NCBI GenBank assembly: GCA_964636895.1
Contig: CAZWUW010000020.1
Location: 1-36,117 of the forward strand
Length of the DNA stretch: 36,117 nt
Origin: CAZWUW01 sp964636895
Lineage (GTDB): Bacteria > Bacillota > Thermincolia > Thermincolales > CAZWUW01
Reading direction: 5' to 3'
In this document: piece by piece, positions 8,517-16,435 of the stretch
How the letters are laid out: each line of letters begins with the position of its first letter
Numbering within the stretch: the first letter of the stretch is position 1
Translations under genes and position numbers: made by a program
Notes under the pieces: generated by a model
What the model was told of the DNA's origin: nothing
The model's database searches: none
What the model saw: the letters and a program-made list of their open reading frames with translations, nothing else

Positions 8517-9860
8517 GTGAACAAGAAACACCATCTTTGCGAAATTGTGGACGCCGACAAATGCAAAGGCTGCACCAACTGCGTCCGGAATTGCCCGACG
8601 GCAGCCATCCGGGTAAGAAAAGGCACCGCCGTGACCATTTCCAGGCACTGCATCAACTGCGGGAACTGTATCCGGACATGCCCTTATCATGCCAAAATAG
8701 CTATTACAGACCCATTAGACTTGAAACGACTGAAAGAATTCAAATATACTATCGCTCTTGCTTCTCCCGTGCTTTATGCCCAATTCCACCGCCCCCTGCC
8801 CCCAGGAAAAGTGCTTAATGCCATAAAATCACTGGGTTTTGACGATGTTTTTCAGGAATCACTGGGTGCGGATTGTGTTACCATCAGCGCAAAAGAATAC
8901 CTCAAAAAACCCGGTATTAAGAAACCGGTAATCTCATCGGCCTGCCCTGCCGTGGTGAGGCTGATCCAGACCCGTTTCCCGGAACTAGTTGACAACATCG
9001 CGCCTTTCCTGCCCCCGGTGGAAATTGCCGCCAAACTGGCCAGAAAGCAGACCAGCAAACAGAAAAACATCCCCGAAGAACAAATTGGTGTTTTTCTGAT
9101 AACACCCTGTACCGCCAAAGCCACTTCCATCAGGCATCCGCTGGGCACGGAAAAATCCCATCTGGACGGCGCCATTTCACTAATCCACCTGTACGGAAAT
9201 ATGTTGAATGCATTGAATCTGGCAACAGATGCCCCGGAATTAACCAGAGCATCAGGACCGGCAGTGGGCTGGGCCCGCTCCGGCGGTGAAACTGTCGCCA
9301 TTAATGCCGCCAACTACCTGGTAGCGGACGGTCTGGCCAATGTTATCAATATTTTACAGGAAGTAGAACTGGGCAGGTTCAGTGATGTTGATTATTTGGA
9401 ATGTCAGGTTTGTCATGTCGGCTGTGTCGGCGGTCCACTGGCAGTGGAAAACCCCTTCAAAGCCCGCATCATGATCCGCAACCTGGTCGCCCGGATGCCA
9501 ACAACGCTGCCGGAAGACCGAATAAATAAGATAAAAGAAAGATTTGCCCAGGGGTTTTTTAATATTGAACAGCCTATTGAGGCCCGCCGCGTAATGCATA
9601 TGGATCAGGACATCACCAGAGCTATCCAGTTAGTCAGCCGCTCCGAAGAAATCCTCCGGCACCTGCCGGGACTGGATTGCTGTTCCTGCGGTGCACCAAG
9701 CTGCCGGTCGCTGGCCGAGGATATTGCCCGGGGTGATGCAGCTGAAACAGATTGCATTTTTGTCCTGCTGGAAACCATCCAGCACTCCGCTAATGATATG
9801 CTAAACCTGATTAATCAGGTGCGCCGGATGGATAAAATCAAAAGGGGAAAGGAGCAGTAA
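8517..9860 (+). CDS. [FeFe]-hydrogenase-like sensory iron-sulfur protein (HydS-like, no PAS)
   Basis: This 447-residue protein has two N-terminal [4Fe-4S] motifs (CKGCTNCVRNCP about 16-27, CINCGNCIRTCP about 46-57), a hydrogenase H-cluster domain, and a C-terminal Fe-S domain (CCSCGAPSCRSLAEDIARG). H-cluster signatures are altered but keep the ligands: SSACPAV in place of TSCCPGW (first Cys, the proton-transfer residue, is Ala; second kept), TPCTAKA, and LECQVCHVGCVGGP. The Cys-to-Ala change is what is known from the sensory hydrogenase HydS of Thermotoga maritima. So a poor catalyst that senses H2 or redox state is likely. Unlike group C members it lacks a PAS domain and ends in a short coiled helix. 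GTG 8517 is preferred over GTG 8508, which is only 1 nt from the GGAG. Its partners are probably the flanking kinase and PHP genes. Confidence 0.87.
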   Translation: MNKKHHLCEIVDADKCKGCTNCVRNCPTAAIRVRKGTAVTISRHCINCGNCIRTCPYHAKIAITDPLDLKRLKEFKYTIALASPVLYAQFHRPLPPGKVLNAIKSLGFDDVFQESLGADCVTISAKEYLKKPGIKKPVISSACPAVVRLIQTRFPELVDNIAPFLPPVEIAAKLARKQTSKQKNIPEEQIGVFLITPCTAKATSIRHPLGTEKSHLDGAISLIHLYGNMLNALNLATDAPELTRASGPAVGWARSGGETVAINAANYLVADGLANVINILQEVELGRFSDVDYLECQVCHVGCVGGPLAVENPFKARIMIRNLVARMPTTLPEDRINKIKERFAQGFFNIEQPIEARRVMHMDQDITRAIQLVSRSEEILRHLPGLDCCSCGAPSCRSLAEDIARGDAAETDCIFVLLETIQHSANDMLNLINQVRRMDKIKRGKEQ

Positions 9861-9862
9861 CC

Positions 9863-10213
9863 GTGCAAATAAAAGATGTCCTAAAAGTCTTACAGGCCGA
9901 TGTCGCAAGCGGCGGTGAAAACCTGGCCAACGAGGTGACAGGTGCGTACTGTTCGGATTTATTGAGCGATGTAATGGCCAACGCTAAAAAAGGCGACTTA
10001 TGGATTACCCTGCAAACCCACCAAAATATTATTGCCGTAGCTTCCCTGGCCGAGCTGGCAGGTATCGTCATCACCAGAGAGGCACAGCCTGACCCGGATA
10101 CCGTGGCTAAAGCCGAGAAAGAAAATATCCCTATCCTGACCTCGCCGCTGCACAGCTTTGAATTGGCCGGCAAATTGTATTGTTTATTAGGTCTTGATAA
10201 GGATGAACGCTAA
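9863..10213 (+). CDS. DRTGG-domain protein, second copy
   Basis: This 116-residue DRTGG-like protein starts 2 nt after the hydrogenase-like gene (GTG 9863, SD AAAGGAG) and overlaps the next gene by 11 nt, so translation is probably coupled. Parallels with the first copy include YCSDLLSDVMANA (compare CAGDLMSDLLAYS), ELAGIVI and the end IPILTSPLHSFELAGKLY. Overall identity between the copies looks modest, so this is an old duplication or two subfamilies. Function unknown; operon membership suggests a partner or ligand-binding component of the same signalling system. Confidence 0.75.
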   Translation: MQIKDVLKVLQADVASGGENLANEVTGAYCSDLLSDVMANAKKGDLWITLQTHQNIIAVASLAELAGIVITREAQPDPDTVAKAEKENIPILTSPLHSFELAGKLYCLLGLDKDER

Positions 10214-11507
10214 ATATAAAGTTGACCTGCATATACATAGCGCCCTATCGCCTTGCGCCGACGGAGAAATGACGCCGCCCAAAATTGTCCACGCCGCCCG
10301 GGCCAAAGGTTTGGCCATGATTGCCGTGACCGACCATAATTCGGCAGCCAATGTGGCGGCTGTAACGGAAGCGGCAGCAGACAGCGGCATTGCAATCATA
10401 CCTGGTTTGGAGGTGCAAACCAGAGAAGAGGTACACCTGATATGCCTTTTCGGGCCAATAACAAACGCCTTGTCTATGCAAGATTTCATTCAGCAGAGCA
10501 TGCCCACTCTAAAGAATAACATTAAAGCTTTCGGTAATCAGTTTGTGCTGGACAGCCAAGGCCGGCATGTACGGGAAGAAGAGCGGCTGTTGCTAACCTC
10601 GGCGAACCTATCGGTGGAAGAAGTCGCCGAGGAGGTAACCCGCTTGGGCGGCATCTGCATTCCCGCTCATGTTGACCGTCCCGCTTACAGCCTGCTGGCC
10701 AGCCTGGGATTTATCCCACCGGATTTAGCTGTAGCAGCGGTAGAAATATCACGTCACACCAGTGCCGAGGAAGCCCGCTTCCTGTTACCGGCCCTAAAAA
10801 ACATCACTATCATCGGCTCATCCGACGCCCATGTCCTCCCGGATATCGGGCTGCAACATACTTACATCAACATTATGGGCCCGCCCTCTTTCAGCGAATT
10901 AAAGCTGGCCCTGGAAAACCGGTGCGGACGAAAGGTGGTGCCAGGCATGAAAGAACTCTCTATGCACATTATAGATATTGTGCAAAACTCCATTGAGGCT
11001 GGTGCCGGCCAGATAGGCATTACTATAAACGAAGACCTAGCTGCCGACCGTTTTATACTGGAAATAAACGATAACGGCCGGGGCATGGAAAAAGATTTAT
11101 TAGCCAAGGTCATTGACCCTTTTTTCACTACCCGCACCACCAGACGAATCGGGTTAGGCCTGCCGCTGTTAAAGGCGGCGGCGGAACGCTGTAACGGCGA
11201 ACTGATTATCGAATCTGCGCCAGGTAAGGGAACCCGGGTTTATGCCACCTTCCGACACAGTCATATCGACCGGGCACCGCTAGGCAATATGGTGGACACG
11301 ATGGTCAATATCATAGCCGGGCATCCGGAGCTAAACCTGTTGTTCACGCACCGGGTGGAGGATAGGTCACTGGTCTTAGACGCTGCTGAACTACGGCGGG
11401 AACTGGAGGACGTGCCGCTCAATAACCCGGCGGTGATTAATTGGCTGCGCAACCATCTTATTGACAATTATCGGCATCTAAACGGCAAGGAAGCAGGGCA
11501 GCCCTGA
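10203..11507 (+). CDS. PHP-domain phosphoesterase fused to a GHKL ATPase domain
   Basis: This 434-residue two-domain protein has an N-terminal PHP domain with metal-binding motifs: DLHIHSALSPCADG, VTDHNS, GLEVQTREEVHL, PAHVDRP and GSSDAH. From about residue 249 (MKELSMHIIDIVQNSIEAG, an N-box) it has a HATPase domain with INDNGRGMEKD and a lid TRRIGLGLPLL, then a mixed C-terminal tail of about 80 residues. PHP proteins of this cluster type act on an unknown phosphoester; the ATPase half resembles histidine kinases but has no phosphoacceptor domain. ATG 10203 overlaps the previous gene; an in-frame TTG at 10194 is an alternative. Methionine at the junction (ATG 10947) has AAAGGTGG upstream, so a separate ATPase protein may also be made. 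Confidence 0.85.
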   Translation: MNAKYKVDLHIHSALSPCADGEMTPPKIVHAARAKGLAMIAVTDHNSAANVAAVTEAAADSGIAIIPGLEVQTREEVHLICLFGPITNALSMQDFIQQSMPTLKNNIKAFGNQFVLDSQGRHVREEERLLLTSANLSVEEVAEEVTRLGGICIPAHVDRPAYSLLASLGFIPPDLAVAAVEISRHTSAEEARFLLPALKNITIIGSSDAHVLPDIGLQHTYINIMGPPSFSELKLALENRCGRKVVPGMKELSMHIIDIVQNSIEAGAGQIGITINEDLAADRFILEINDNGRGMEKDLLAKVIDPFFTTRTTRRIGLGLPLLKAAAERCNGELIIESAPGKGTRVYATFRHSHIDRAPLGNMVDTMVNIIAGHPELNLLFTHRVEDRSLVLDAAELRRELEDVPLNNPAVINWLRNHLIDNYRHLNGKEAGQP

Positions 11508-11521
11508 AAATTAACCACCGG

Positions 11522-12103
11522 CTAAACCTTCTTGCGACAGCCCAATACTCTGTCTTCCGTAATTACATAATGCACCGGGTGATCATGTTCCTCAGGATAC
11601 ACATCATCCATGATTTGCAGTTCAAAGGCCAAGGCTACAAATGTCGCGTCCGGCTTCGTGCGCAGCAGAAAACGATCGTAGAAGCCACCGCCGTAACCAA
11701 GCCGGTTGCCATTAGGGTCAAAAGATACCCCAGGCACCACCACCAGGTCAATCTCCTGCGGGTCTACCGGCCTTACCCGGTCGGGCTTGGGTTCCAGGAT
11801 ACCCCAGGTGCCGCTGGTCAGGTCCCCGGGAAAATCCTTCAATTCTGAGGGAATGAGTGCCGTATTGGCCTGGTCGGTAATGGGGATAACCACCCTCTTG
11901 CCTTTAGCCAAACAGTCGGCAATCAAAGCACCGGTTTGCACTTCTTTACGAAAATCAAGATAAAACATGACCACCCCAGCCTGCTCGAACTCCGGCAAAG
12001 CTCTAAGCCTTTCCGCAATATTCCTGCTTTTTTCCGCCACTTCGGCATCAGACTGACCCATCCGATTGGCCAGCATACTTTTACGTAATTCCTTCTTTTG
12101 CAT
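11522..12103 (-). CDS. 5-formyltetrahydrofolate cyclo-ligase
   Basis: This 193-residue member of the 5-FCL family (YgfA/MTHFS) converts 5-formyl-THF and ATP to 5,10-methenyl-THF in the cytoplasm. Motifs are the N-terminal KKELRKSML, the substrate-binding region VMFYLDFRKEVQT, and the conserved C-terminal block VVPGVSFDPNGNRLGYGGGFYDRFL split as PGVSFD and RLGYGGGFYDR, near residues 130-148. Length is normal. ATG 12103 has GGAG 8 nt upstream. It converges on the PHP gene with a 14-bp gap. It links to one-carbon metabolism, as formate dehydrogenase does, but is not in the same operon. Confidence 0.93.
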   Translation of the reverse strand: MQKKELRKSMLANRMGQSDAEVAEKSRNIAERLRALPEFEQAGVVMFYLDFRKEVQTGALIADCLAKGKRVVIPITDQANTALIPSELKDFPGDLTSGTWGILEPKPDRVRPVDPQEIDLVVVPGVSFDPNGNRLGYGGGFYDRFLLRTKPDATFVALAFELQIMDDVYPEEHDHPVHYVITEDRVLGCRKKV

Positions 12104-12134
12104 TTACCCCGCTCCTTATCACAATATTAACTGC

Positions 12135-12215
12135 GGGAATTGCCAGGCTCCAAGCAATATCTATGCCTGCCTCCCCGTTTTTATTCCTTGTATTCGGCGC
12201 TGACCGGCAATTTCC
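12135..12215. other. Long inverted repeat between 5-FCL and copZ (possible structured RNA)
   Basis: GGGAATTGCC (12135-12144) can pair with GGCAATTTCC (12206-12215), ten pairs with one G-U, closing an 80-nt element. It lies upstream of the cyclo-ligase gene, within the 197-bp gap 12104-12300. It does not match the THF riboswitch or other RNA I can recall. No claim on strand or function. Confidence 0.35.
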
Positions 12216-12245
12216 TTTTCTGCTTTTGCAAAACATCCTTTGAAT

Positions 12246-12280
12246 CAGCAAGCAAAATCCCCGACATTTTGTCGGGGATT
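12246..12280 (-). terminator. Terminator of the copper operon
   Basis: AATCCCCGAC-ATTTT-GTCGGGGATT at 12256-12280. Read leftward the stem is followed by TTTGCTTGC. It starts about 20 bp after the copZ stop. Confidence 0.8.
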
Positions 12281-12300
12281 TATTTTATAGCATTCAATTA

Positions 12301-12531
12301 TTACTCAACCTCATAGCCCTCATTGCTAATCACTTGTTTCAGCGCCTCTTCGTCAGCCTGTTCAGGGTTAAAAGAAATGCTTACCTTTTTGCCGGCCAGG
12401 TCAACATGCACCTTTGATACACCGGCAACCGCAGCGACCGCTTTTTCCACAGTCGCTTTGCAATGACCGCAGGTCATGCCCTGAACAGCAATTTCAACGG
12501 TTTTATCAATTCCCTTGGACACCAGGTTCAC
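12301..12531 (-). CDS. copZ: Copper chaperone CopZ (heavy-metal-associated domain)
   Basis: This single HMA-domain protein of about 73-76 residues has the Cu(I)-binding motif GMTCGHC, then the usual beta-alpha-beta-beta-alpha-beta pattern ending SNEGYEVE. It carries Cu(I) in the cytoplasm and hands it to CopA. Start choice is unclear: GTG 12531 is only 2 nt from AAGGAGG, GTG 12522 is 11 nt from it; family length fits both. It ends the operon copA, two small membrane genes, copZ, and a terminator follows. CsoR control is expected from the palindrome upstream of copA. Confidence 0.9.
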   Translation of the reverse strand: MNLVSKGIDKTVEIAVQGMTCGHCKATVEKAVAAVAGVSKVHVDLAGKKVSISFNPEQADEEALKQVISNEGYEVE

Positions 12532-12539
12532 CCCCTCCT

Positions 12540-12689
12540 TTAATCATCAATATCGTCGTGCTTTTTATGGCTGCGGGATCCGCCGGATCCGCCATGACCG
12601 CCACATCAACCGCCGCCCCGCGTCATCATAAAAAACATCAGGAGGCCAAAAAGCAACCAGGGACCGTAAGATTTTAAGACTTCCTCCAC
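12540..12689 (-). CDS. Candidate 49-residue selenoprotein, membrane anchored, in the copper operon
   Basis: GTG 12689 has a good SD (AAGGGGG, 7 nt) and opens a frame MEEVLKSYGPWLLFGLLMFF then MMTRGGG, one transmembrane helix (about 8-24). UGA at 12606-12608 (codon 28) is followed in frame by Cys-Gly-Gly-His, Gly/Ser and His/Lys residues and an acidic end (HDDIDD), stopping at TAA 12540, 8 nt before copZ. The shape resembles small single-helix proteins with a Gly-Cys-Cys-Gly-His-rich tail that occur near copper genes in Firmicutes (from memory, unverified). Read that way, UGA replaces the first Cys of a Cys-Cys pair. Alternatively UGA is a true stop and a 27-residue peptide is made. A hairpin 11 nt after UGA could be a SECIS. 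Confidence 0.6.
12567..12608 (-). promoter_or_regulatory. UGA codon and candidate SECIS hairpin in the small copper-operon gene
   Basis: After UGA (12606-12608), AUGGC-GGAUCC pairs with GGAUCC and, past a 4-nt bulge, GCCAU (12567-12595). The apical loop lies about 22 nt from UGA, inside the usual bacterial range. The loop lacks the clear GGUCU seen in fdhA, so this is weaker. GGATCC is also a simple palindrome, which could give this pairing by chance. Confidence 0.35.
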
Positions 12690-12726
12690 GTATAATCCCC
12701 CTTCACAGGTTATTCAACTCTACCAT

Positions 12727-12948
12727 TTAGCCATTGCTGCCGGCCTGCTTGTATTTGTTCTTTATCCGGGGAATGACCATTGGCATGGTAATAATCATGG
12801 CCAGTATAAAAACCCATACAGCGCCTCCATACCTGGCTATGGCATCATATTTGCCACCGCCTGTAAGCAGGTAAAAACCTACCGCCAGCACTAAAGAAAT
12901 ACCGGTATACCAAAAAGCGCTGATTACAGCTACCTTCTGCTCATTCAT
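12727..12948 (-). CDS. Small two-helix membrane protein of the copper operon
   Basis: This 73-residue protein has two predicted transmembrane helices (about 10-29, AFWYTGISLVLAVGFYLL; about 42-60, WVFILAMIITMPMVIP) and a basic C-terminus (RIKNKYKQ). It starts at ATG 12948, with GGGGG 7 nt upstream, 13 bp after the copA stop. I do not recognise a family. It has no cysteine and no metal motif, so a metal-binding role is not supported. Co-transcription with copA suggests an accessory of copper export or a membrane protein that rides along. Confidence 0.75.
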   Translation of the reverse strand: MNEQKVAVISAFWYTGISLVLAVGFYLLTGGGKYDAIARYGGAVWVFILAMIITMPMVIPRIKNKYKQAGSNG

Positions 12949-12961
12949 ATCAAATCCCCCT

Positions 12962-15484
12962 TTAAGCTGCCTGCCGCTTTTTTATAGACGGCACAAAGCT
13001 TTTTAACATCAGTGTATTCATGGTCACCGAAAAAGAACTTAAAGCCATAAACAGGGCCGCCAACTGCGGGCTTACAATCCAGCCGGTCCAGGGATAAATG
13101 AGACCGGCCGCAATTGGGATGCCGAGGGTATTATAAGCAAACGCCCAAAAAAGATTTTGCTTAACTTTGTTCATGGTTGCTCTGCCAACTTCAATAGCCG
13201 ATACCACATCCCGCAGGTCGCTTTTGATCAAAATAATGTCGCCGGTTTCCTTGGCTACATCCGTACCGCTGCCAATGGCAATCCCTACATCGGCCTGAGC
13301 CAGAGCCGGAGCATCATTAATGCCGTCACCCACCATGGCTACCTTATGACCTTGTTCCTGCAGCTTGATCACTTCGTTGGCCTTATCTTCCGGCAATACC
13401 TCAGCCAGCACATAGTCAATACCGGCCTGTTTGGCAATGGCTTCCGCCGTGCGCCGGTTGTCACCGGTAATCATGCCTACCTTAATGCCCATTTCTTTAA
13501 GGCGCTGTACCGCTTCCACGGAGCTTTCCTTCAACGTGTCGGCCACTGCGATCAGACCGGCAAACTGTCCGTTAACCGCCATGAACATAACTGTTTTGCC
13601 GGCGTTCTCCAGGTCTTCTACCTGTTTTACATAAGCGTTAAAATCAATACCGCGCTGCTGCATCAGCCGCCGGTTGCCCAGTAACAAAGCTTTGCCGGCA
13701 AAATCAGCTTCAATACCATGGCCAGGGATTGCATTAAAGGAATTTGCCGACCCCACGTCCAGACCTTTATCCTCTGCTCCACTGACAATAGCCTCACCCA
13801 GCGGGTGCTCGGAATTCTTTTCCGCCACGGCCGCCAAATGCAGCAGTTCATCCGGTGGCACAGAACCACTCGTAACAACATCGGTTACAGAAGGCTCGCC
13901 TTTGGTTAAGGTGCCGGTTTTATCAAACACAATGGCATTCAATCGGGAAGTGGTTTCAATTGCTTCAGCACCCTTGAAAAGGATACCGTGCTCCGCACCT
14001 TTACCCGAGCCGGCCATGATCGCGCTGGGCGTAGCCAGGCCAACGGCGCAGGGGCAGGAAATAACCAATACGGTCAGGCTGAGCAGCATGGAAAAACCAA
14101 AAACGCCTATACTGCCAAGGGTGGAAGTGGAAAGTAAAAAGGTACTGTTGGTTAAGAACCACTGATTATAACCGATGAAAAACCAAAACAGAAAAACCAC
14201 CAGAGCCAGCAAATGTACCCCTAGAATAAAGTGACCGGCTACAACATCGGCAATCTTCTGAATAGGTGCTTTAGAGCCCTGTGCATCTTCCACCAGCTTG
14301 ATAATTTGCGCCAGTGCCGTTTCTTTGCCCACTTTGGTGGCTTCAAATTTAAAGGCGCCGGTCTTGTTGATGGTCCCGCCAATTACCTCGTCTCCTGCTT
14401 TTTTCTCAACCGGCATACTTTCACCCGTAATCATGGCCTCATCAACCGCGGAATAGCCTTCAAGCACTTTACCGTCCACCGGAATACTCTCACCTGGCCG
14501 AACTGTTACAATATCACCAAGCTGTACCTCGTCCGCCGGCAGCTCTAATTCTTTGCCCGCCCGGATTACCCGCGCCATCTTGGCCTGCAAGCTCATTAAC
14601 TTACGAATTGCTTCAGAAGTCCGGCCTCTGGTCAGGGCTTCCATATATCGGCCCAGGACAATAAATGCAGTCAATAAGGCCGCAGATTCGTAGAATGTGG
14701 CCTGCGGTCCGCCAAATCCGGCGTTGGGCCAAAGGGTGTTAATAACCGCTATCAGGTAAGATGCACCAATCCCGGTGGCATATAACAGGTTCATATCTGT
14801 GACCCCGCGCTTAAGGCCCCGCCAGCTATGCACAAAGAACTGCCAGCCGCCCAATACCACTACCGGTGTAGTCAGCGCCCACAAGGTATAGTTATTACCC
14901 AGCCATTCCGGAATAAAGCGGTCAAAAATCCACATATGCCGCATGGTACCAATCATGACTAAAATCCCCAAAGGCCAGGTAAGCCACATATTACGCGCTT
15001 GTTTGCGGATCTCGGCATCTCTCGCTTCCCGCTCCCGGTCCAACTCGGAGCGGGTGTCTGTCCGTTCCCCGACTTCATAACCTAAGCGCTCCACGACCGC
15101 TTTGATATCAGCTCGCGTAACCGTCCCAGAGTAATACTCAACTCTAACACTCTCAGTGGCCAGATTTACCACCACCCCGGCAACGCCAGGTAAAGCCTTA
15201 ATCGCCTTTTCCACTTTGTTTACACAGGCGGCGCAAGTCATGCCCGTAATTTTTAGCGACAGTTCTTCCATACCCACCGTAAAACCTATATCAGTAACCG
15301 CCTTGACCATTTCCGGAATACCTACCTTGCCCGGTTCGAAATCAACTGCCGCTTTTCCGGCCATTAAATTAACCTTTGCCTCCACAACACCCGTGAGGCT
15401 TTTTAAAGCTTTCTCAACATGCCCTACGCACGCGGCACAAGTCATACCCTGTACCGGTAATACTACTTGACTTTTTTCAGCCAC
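12962..15484 (-). CDS. copA: Cu(I)-exporting P1B-type ATPase CopA
   Basis: This 840-residue P-type ATPase pumps Cu(I) out of the cytoplasm. It has two N-terminal HMA domains (GMTCAACVGHVEKAL near 13-27 and GMTCAACVNKVEKAI near 83-97), TGES in the actuator domain (MITGESMPVEKK), the transmembrane metal motif CPCAVGLATPSA, the phosphorylation motif DKTGTLTKG, HP in the N-domain (SEHPLGEAI), and MVGDGINDAPAL. Length and order match bacterial CopA with two HMA domains. GTG 15484 is used with GGAGGGAG upstream. It leads an operon running to copZ. A CsoR-like palindrome and TATAAAAT lie 75-95 bp upstream, so copper induction is expected. Confidence 0.96.
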   Translation of the reverse strand: MAEKSQVVLPVQGMTCAACVGHVEKALKSLTGVVEAKVNLMAGKAAVDFEPGKVGIPEMVKAVTDIGFTVGMEELSLKITGMTCAACVNKVEKAIKALPGVAGVVVNLATESVRVEYYSGTVTRADIKAVVERLGYEVGERTDTRSELDREREARDAEIRKQARNMWLTWPLGILVMIGTMRHMWIFDRFIPEWLGNNYTLWALTTPVVVLGGWQFFVHSWRGLKRGVTDMNLLYATGIGASYLIAVINTLWPNAGFGGPQATFYESAALLTAFIVLGRYMEALTRGRTSEAIRKLMSLQAKMARVIRAGKELELPADEVQLGDIVTVRPGESIPVDGKVLEGYSAVDEAMITGESMPVEKKAGDEVIGGTINKTGAFKFEATKVGKETALAQIIKLVEDAQGSKAPIQKIADVVAGHFILGVHLLALVVFLFWFFIGYNQWFLTNSTFLLSTSTLGSIGVFGFSMLLSLTVLVISCPCAVGLATPSAIMAGSGKGAEHGILFKGAEAIETTSRLNAIVFDKTGTLTKGEPSVTDVVTSGSVPPDELLHLAAVAEKNSEHPLGEAIVSGAEDKGLDVGSANSFNAIPGHGIEADFAGKALLLGNRRLMQQRGIDFNAYVKQVEDLENAGKTVMFMAVNGQFAGLIAVADTLKESSVEAVQRLKEMGIKVGMITGDNRRTAEAIAKQAGIDYVLAEVLPEDKANEVIKLQEQGHKVAMVGDGINDAPALAQADVGIAIGSGTDVAKETGDIILIKSDLRDVVSAIEVGRATMNKVKQNLFWAFAYNTLGIPIAAGLIYPWTGWIVSPQLAALFMALSSFSVTMNTLMLKSFVPSIKKRQAA

Positions 15485-15560
15485 TTTGCTCCCTCCTCAC
15501 TCAAACAGTTGTGTTTATACTGCGCACCTGCTAAACCGACCCGCCATAATATTTTATACC

Positions 15561-15577
15561 CTACCCCCGAGGGGTAG
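15561..15577. promoter_or_regulatory. CsoR-type operator upstream of copA
   Basis: CTACCCC-CGA-GGGGTAG is a perfect 7-bp inverted repeat of the GC-tract type bound by CsoR repressors. On the copA strand TATAAAAT (15551-15558) follows at once, a likely -10, so a bound repressor would cover the promoter. No csoR gene is in the window. Confidence 0.8.
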
Positions 15578-15675
15578 ATTTTAATCTATCTTAATATTAC
15601 TACTTGATTTGTTCATAGTCAACAGGCACATTATAAAAATCACAAAAACCTCACATTTTTTATCCTGCAATTACC

Positions 15676-16278
15676 TCACTTATTCGGTCTGGCAATAACT
15701 AATTTTAAAATTTCCATCCCGACCGTGTCTACCTGTTCCAAATACAATTCAGCCTTTTTCATGTTTTCAAGGGTCTCCCGGTTTATGTTTGCCCCAATTA
15801 ACCATACAACCAGAGGGTTAAACACATCCATCAAATGTCCCATTAATTTCTTACTGCTTCTGACATGCTCCAAAAAAATCAACCGGCCATCAGGTTTGCA
15901 CACCCTCCTTAACTCCCGGAAACCGGCTACCGGGTCAGGAACGGAACAAAAAACACAGGTGGCAATAACCGTATCAAAAGAATTATCAGGAAACCTGAGT
16001 TGCTGCACATCCATCTCAAAAAGTGTTACATTCTCCAGGCCCCGGATCCTTGCCCTGGCCTTTTTTAACATGCCCGGACTAAAATCGATTCCGGTAACTT
16101 CATAATCAGGTGGGTAAAGCTTTAAATTTTTACCCGTGCCGACCCCAGCTTCAAGAACTTTTCCTTTAGCCATTTTAATGACTTTTTCCCTAATCTTATC
16201 CGAAATAATCCAATCCATGCCATCGTAAAACAAAGAAGTCCGGTCATACCTTTTTTTTATAATTTCCGAAGTCGCCAT
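15676..16278 (-). CDS. Class I SAM-dependent methyltransferase (UbiE-like)
   Basis: This 200-residue Rossmann-fold methyltransferase has motif I VLEAGVGTGKNLKLYP (about 40-55), an acidic residue after it (VTGIDFSPGML), motif II FDTVIATCVFCSVPDP and the post-motif CKPDGRLIFLEHVRS. Such small enzymes act on lipids, quinones or metals (arsenite, tellurite). The absence of extra cysteines beyond FCSV argues against the usual arsenite type. The substrate is not deducible. ATG 16278; it stands alone, divergent from lysR and separated from copA by 191 bp. Confidence 0.85.
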   Translation of the reverse strand: MATSEIIKKRYDRTSLFYDGMDWIISDKIREKVIKMAKGKVLEAGVGTGKNLKLYPPDYEVTGIDFSPGMLKKARARIRGLENVTLFEMDVQQLRFPDNSFDTVIATCVFCSVPDPVAGFRELRRVCKPDGRLIFLEHVRSSKKLMGHLMDVFNPLVVWLIGANINRETLENMKKAELYLEQVDTVGMEILKLVIARPNK

Positions 16279-16435
16279 ATTGCACCCCGCTTCCGTAAAT
16301 TACATTTATATTATATCCCATCCACCCGGGAAGCAATAAAAAAACCTGTTTACACCGGGAAGCCGGACTACTACAATAAACATATATGGTTATGCAACAA
16401 ATCATAGTTTTTATCAATAGATTGGAGATGGCATA

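Noticed and set aside
12104..12255. THF riboswitch or 6S RNA upstream of 5-FCL
   Set aside because: I could not match the core sequences of either.
12414..12677. 87-residue + strand ORF across copZ and the small gene
   Set aside because: Antisense shadow; no SD, and the minus-strand genes explain the sequence.
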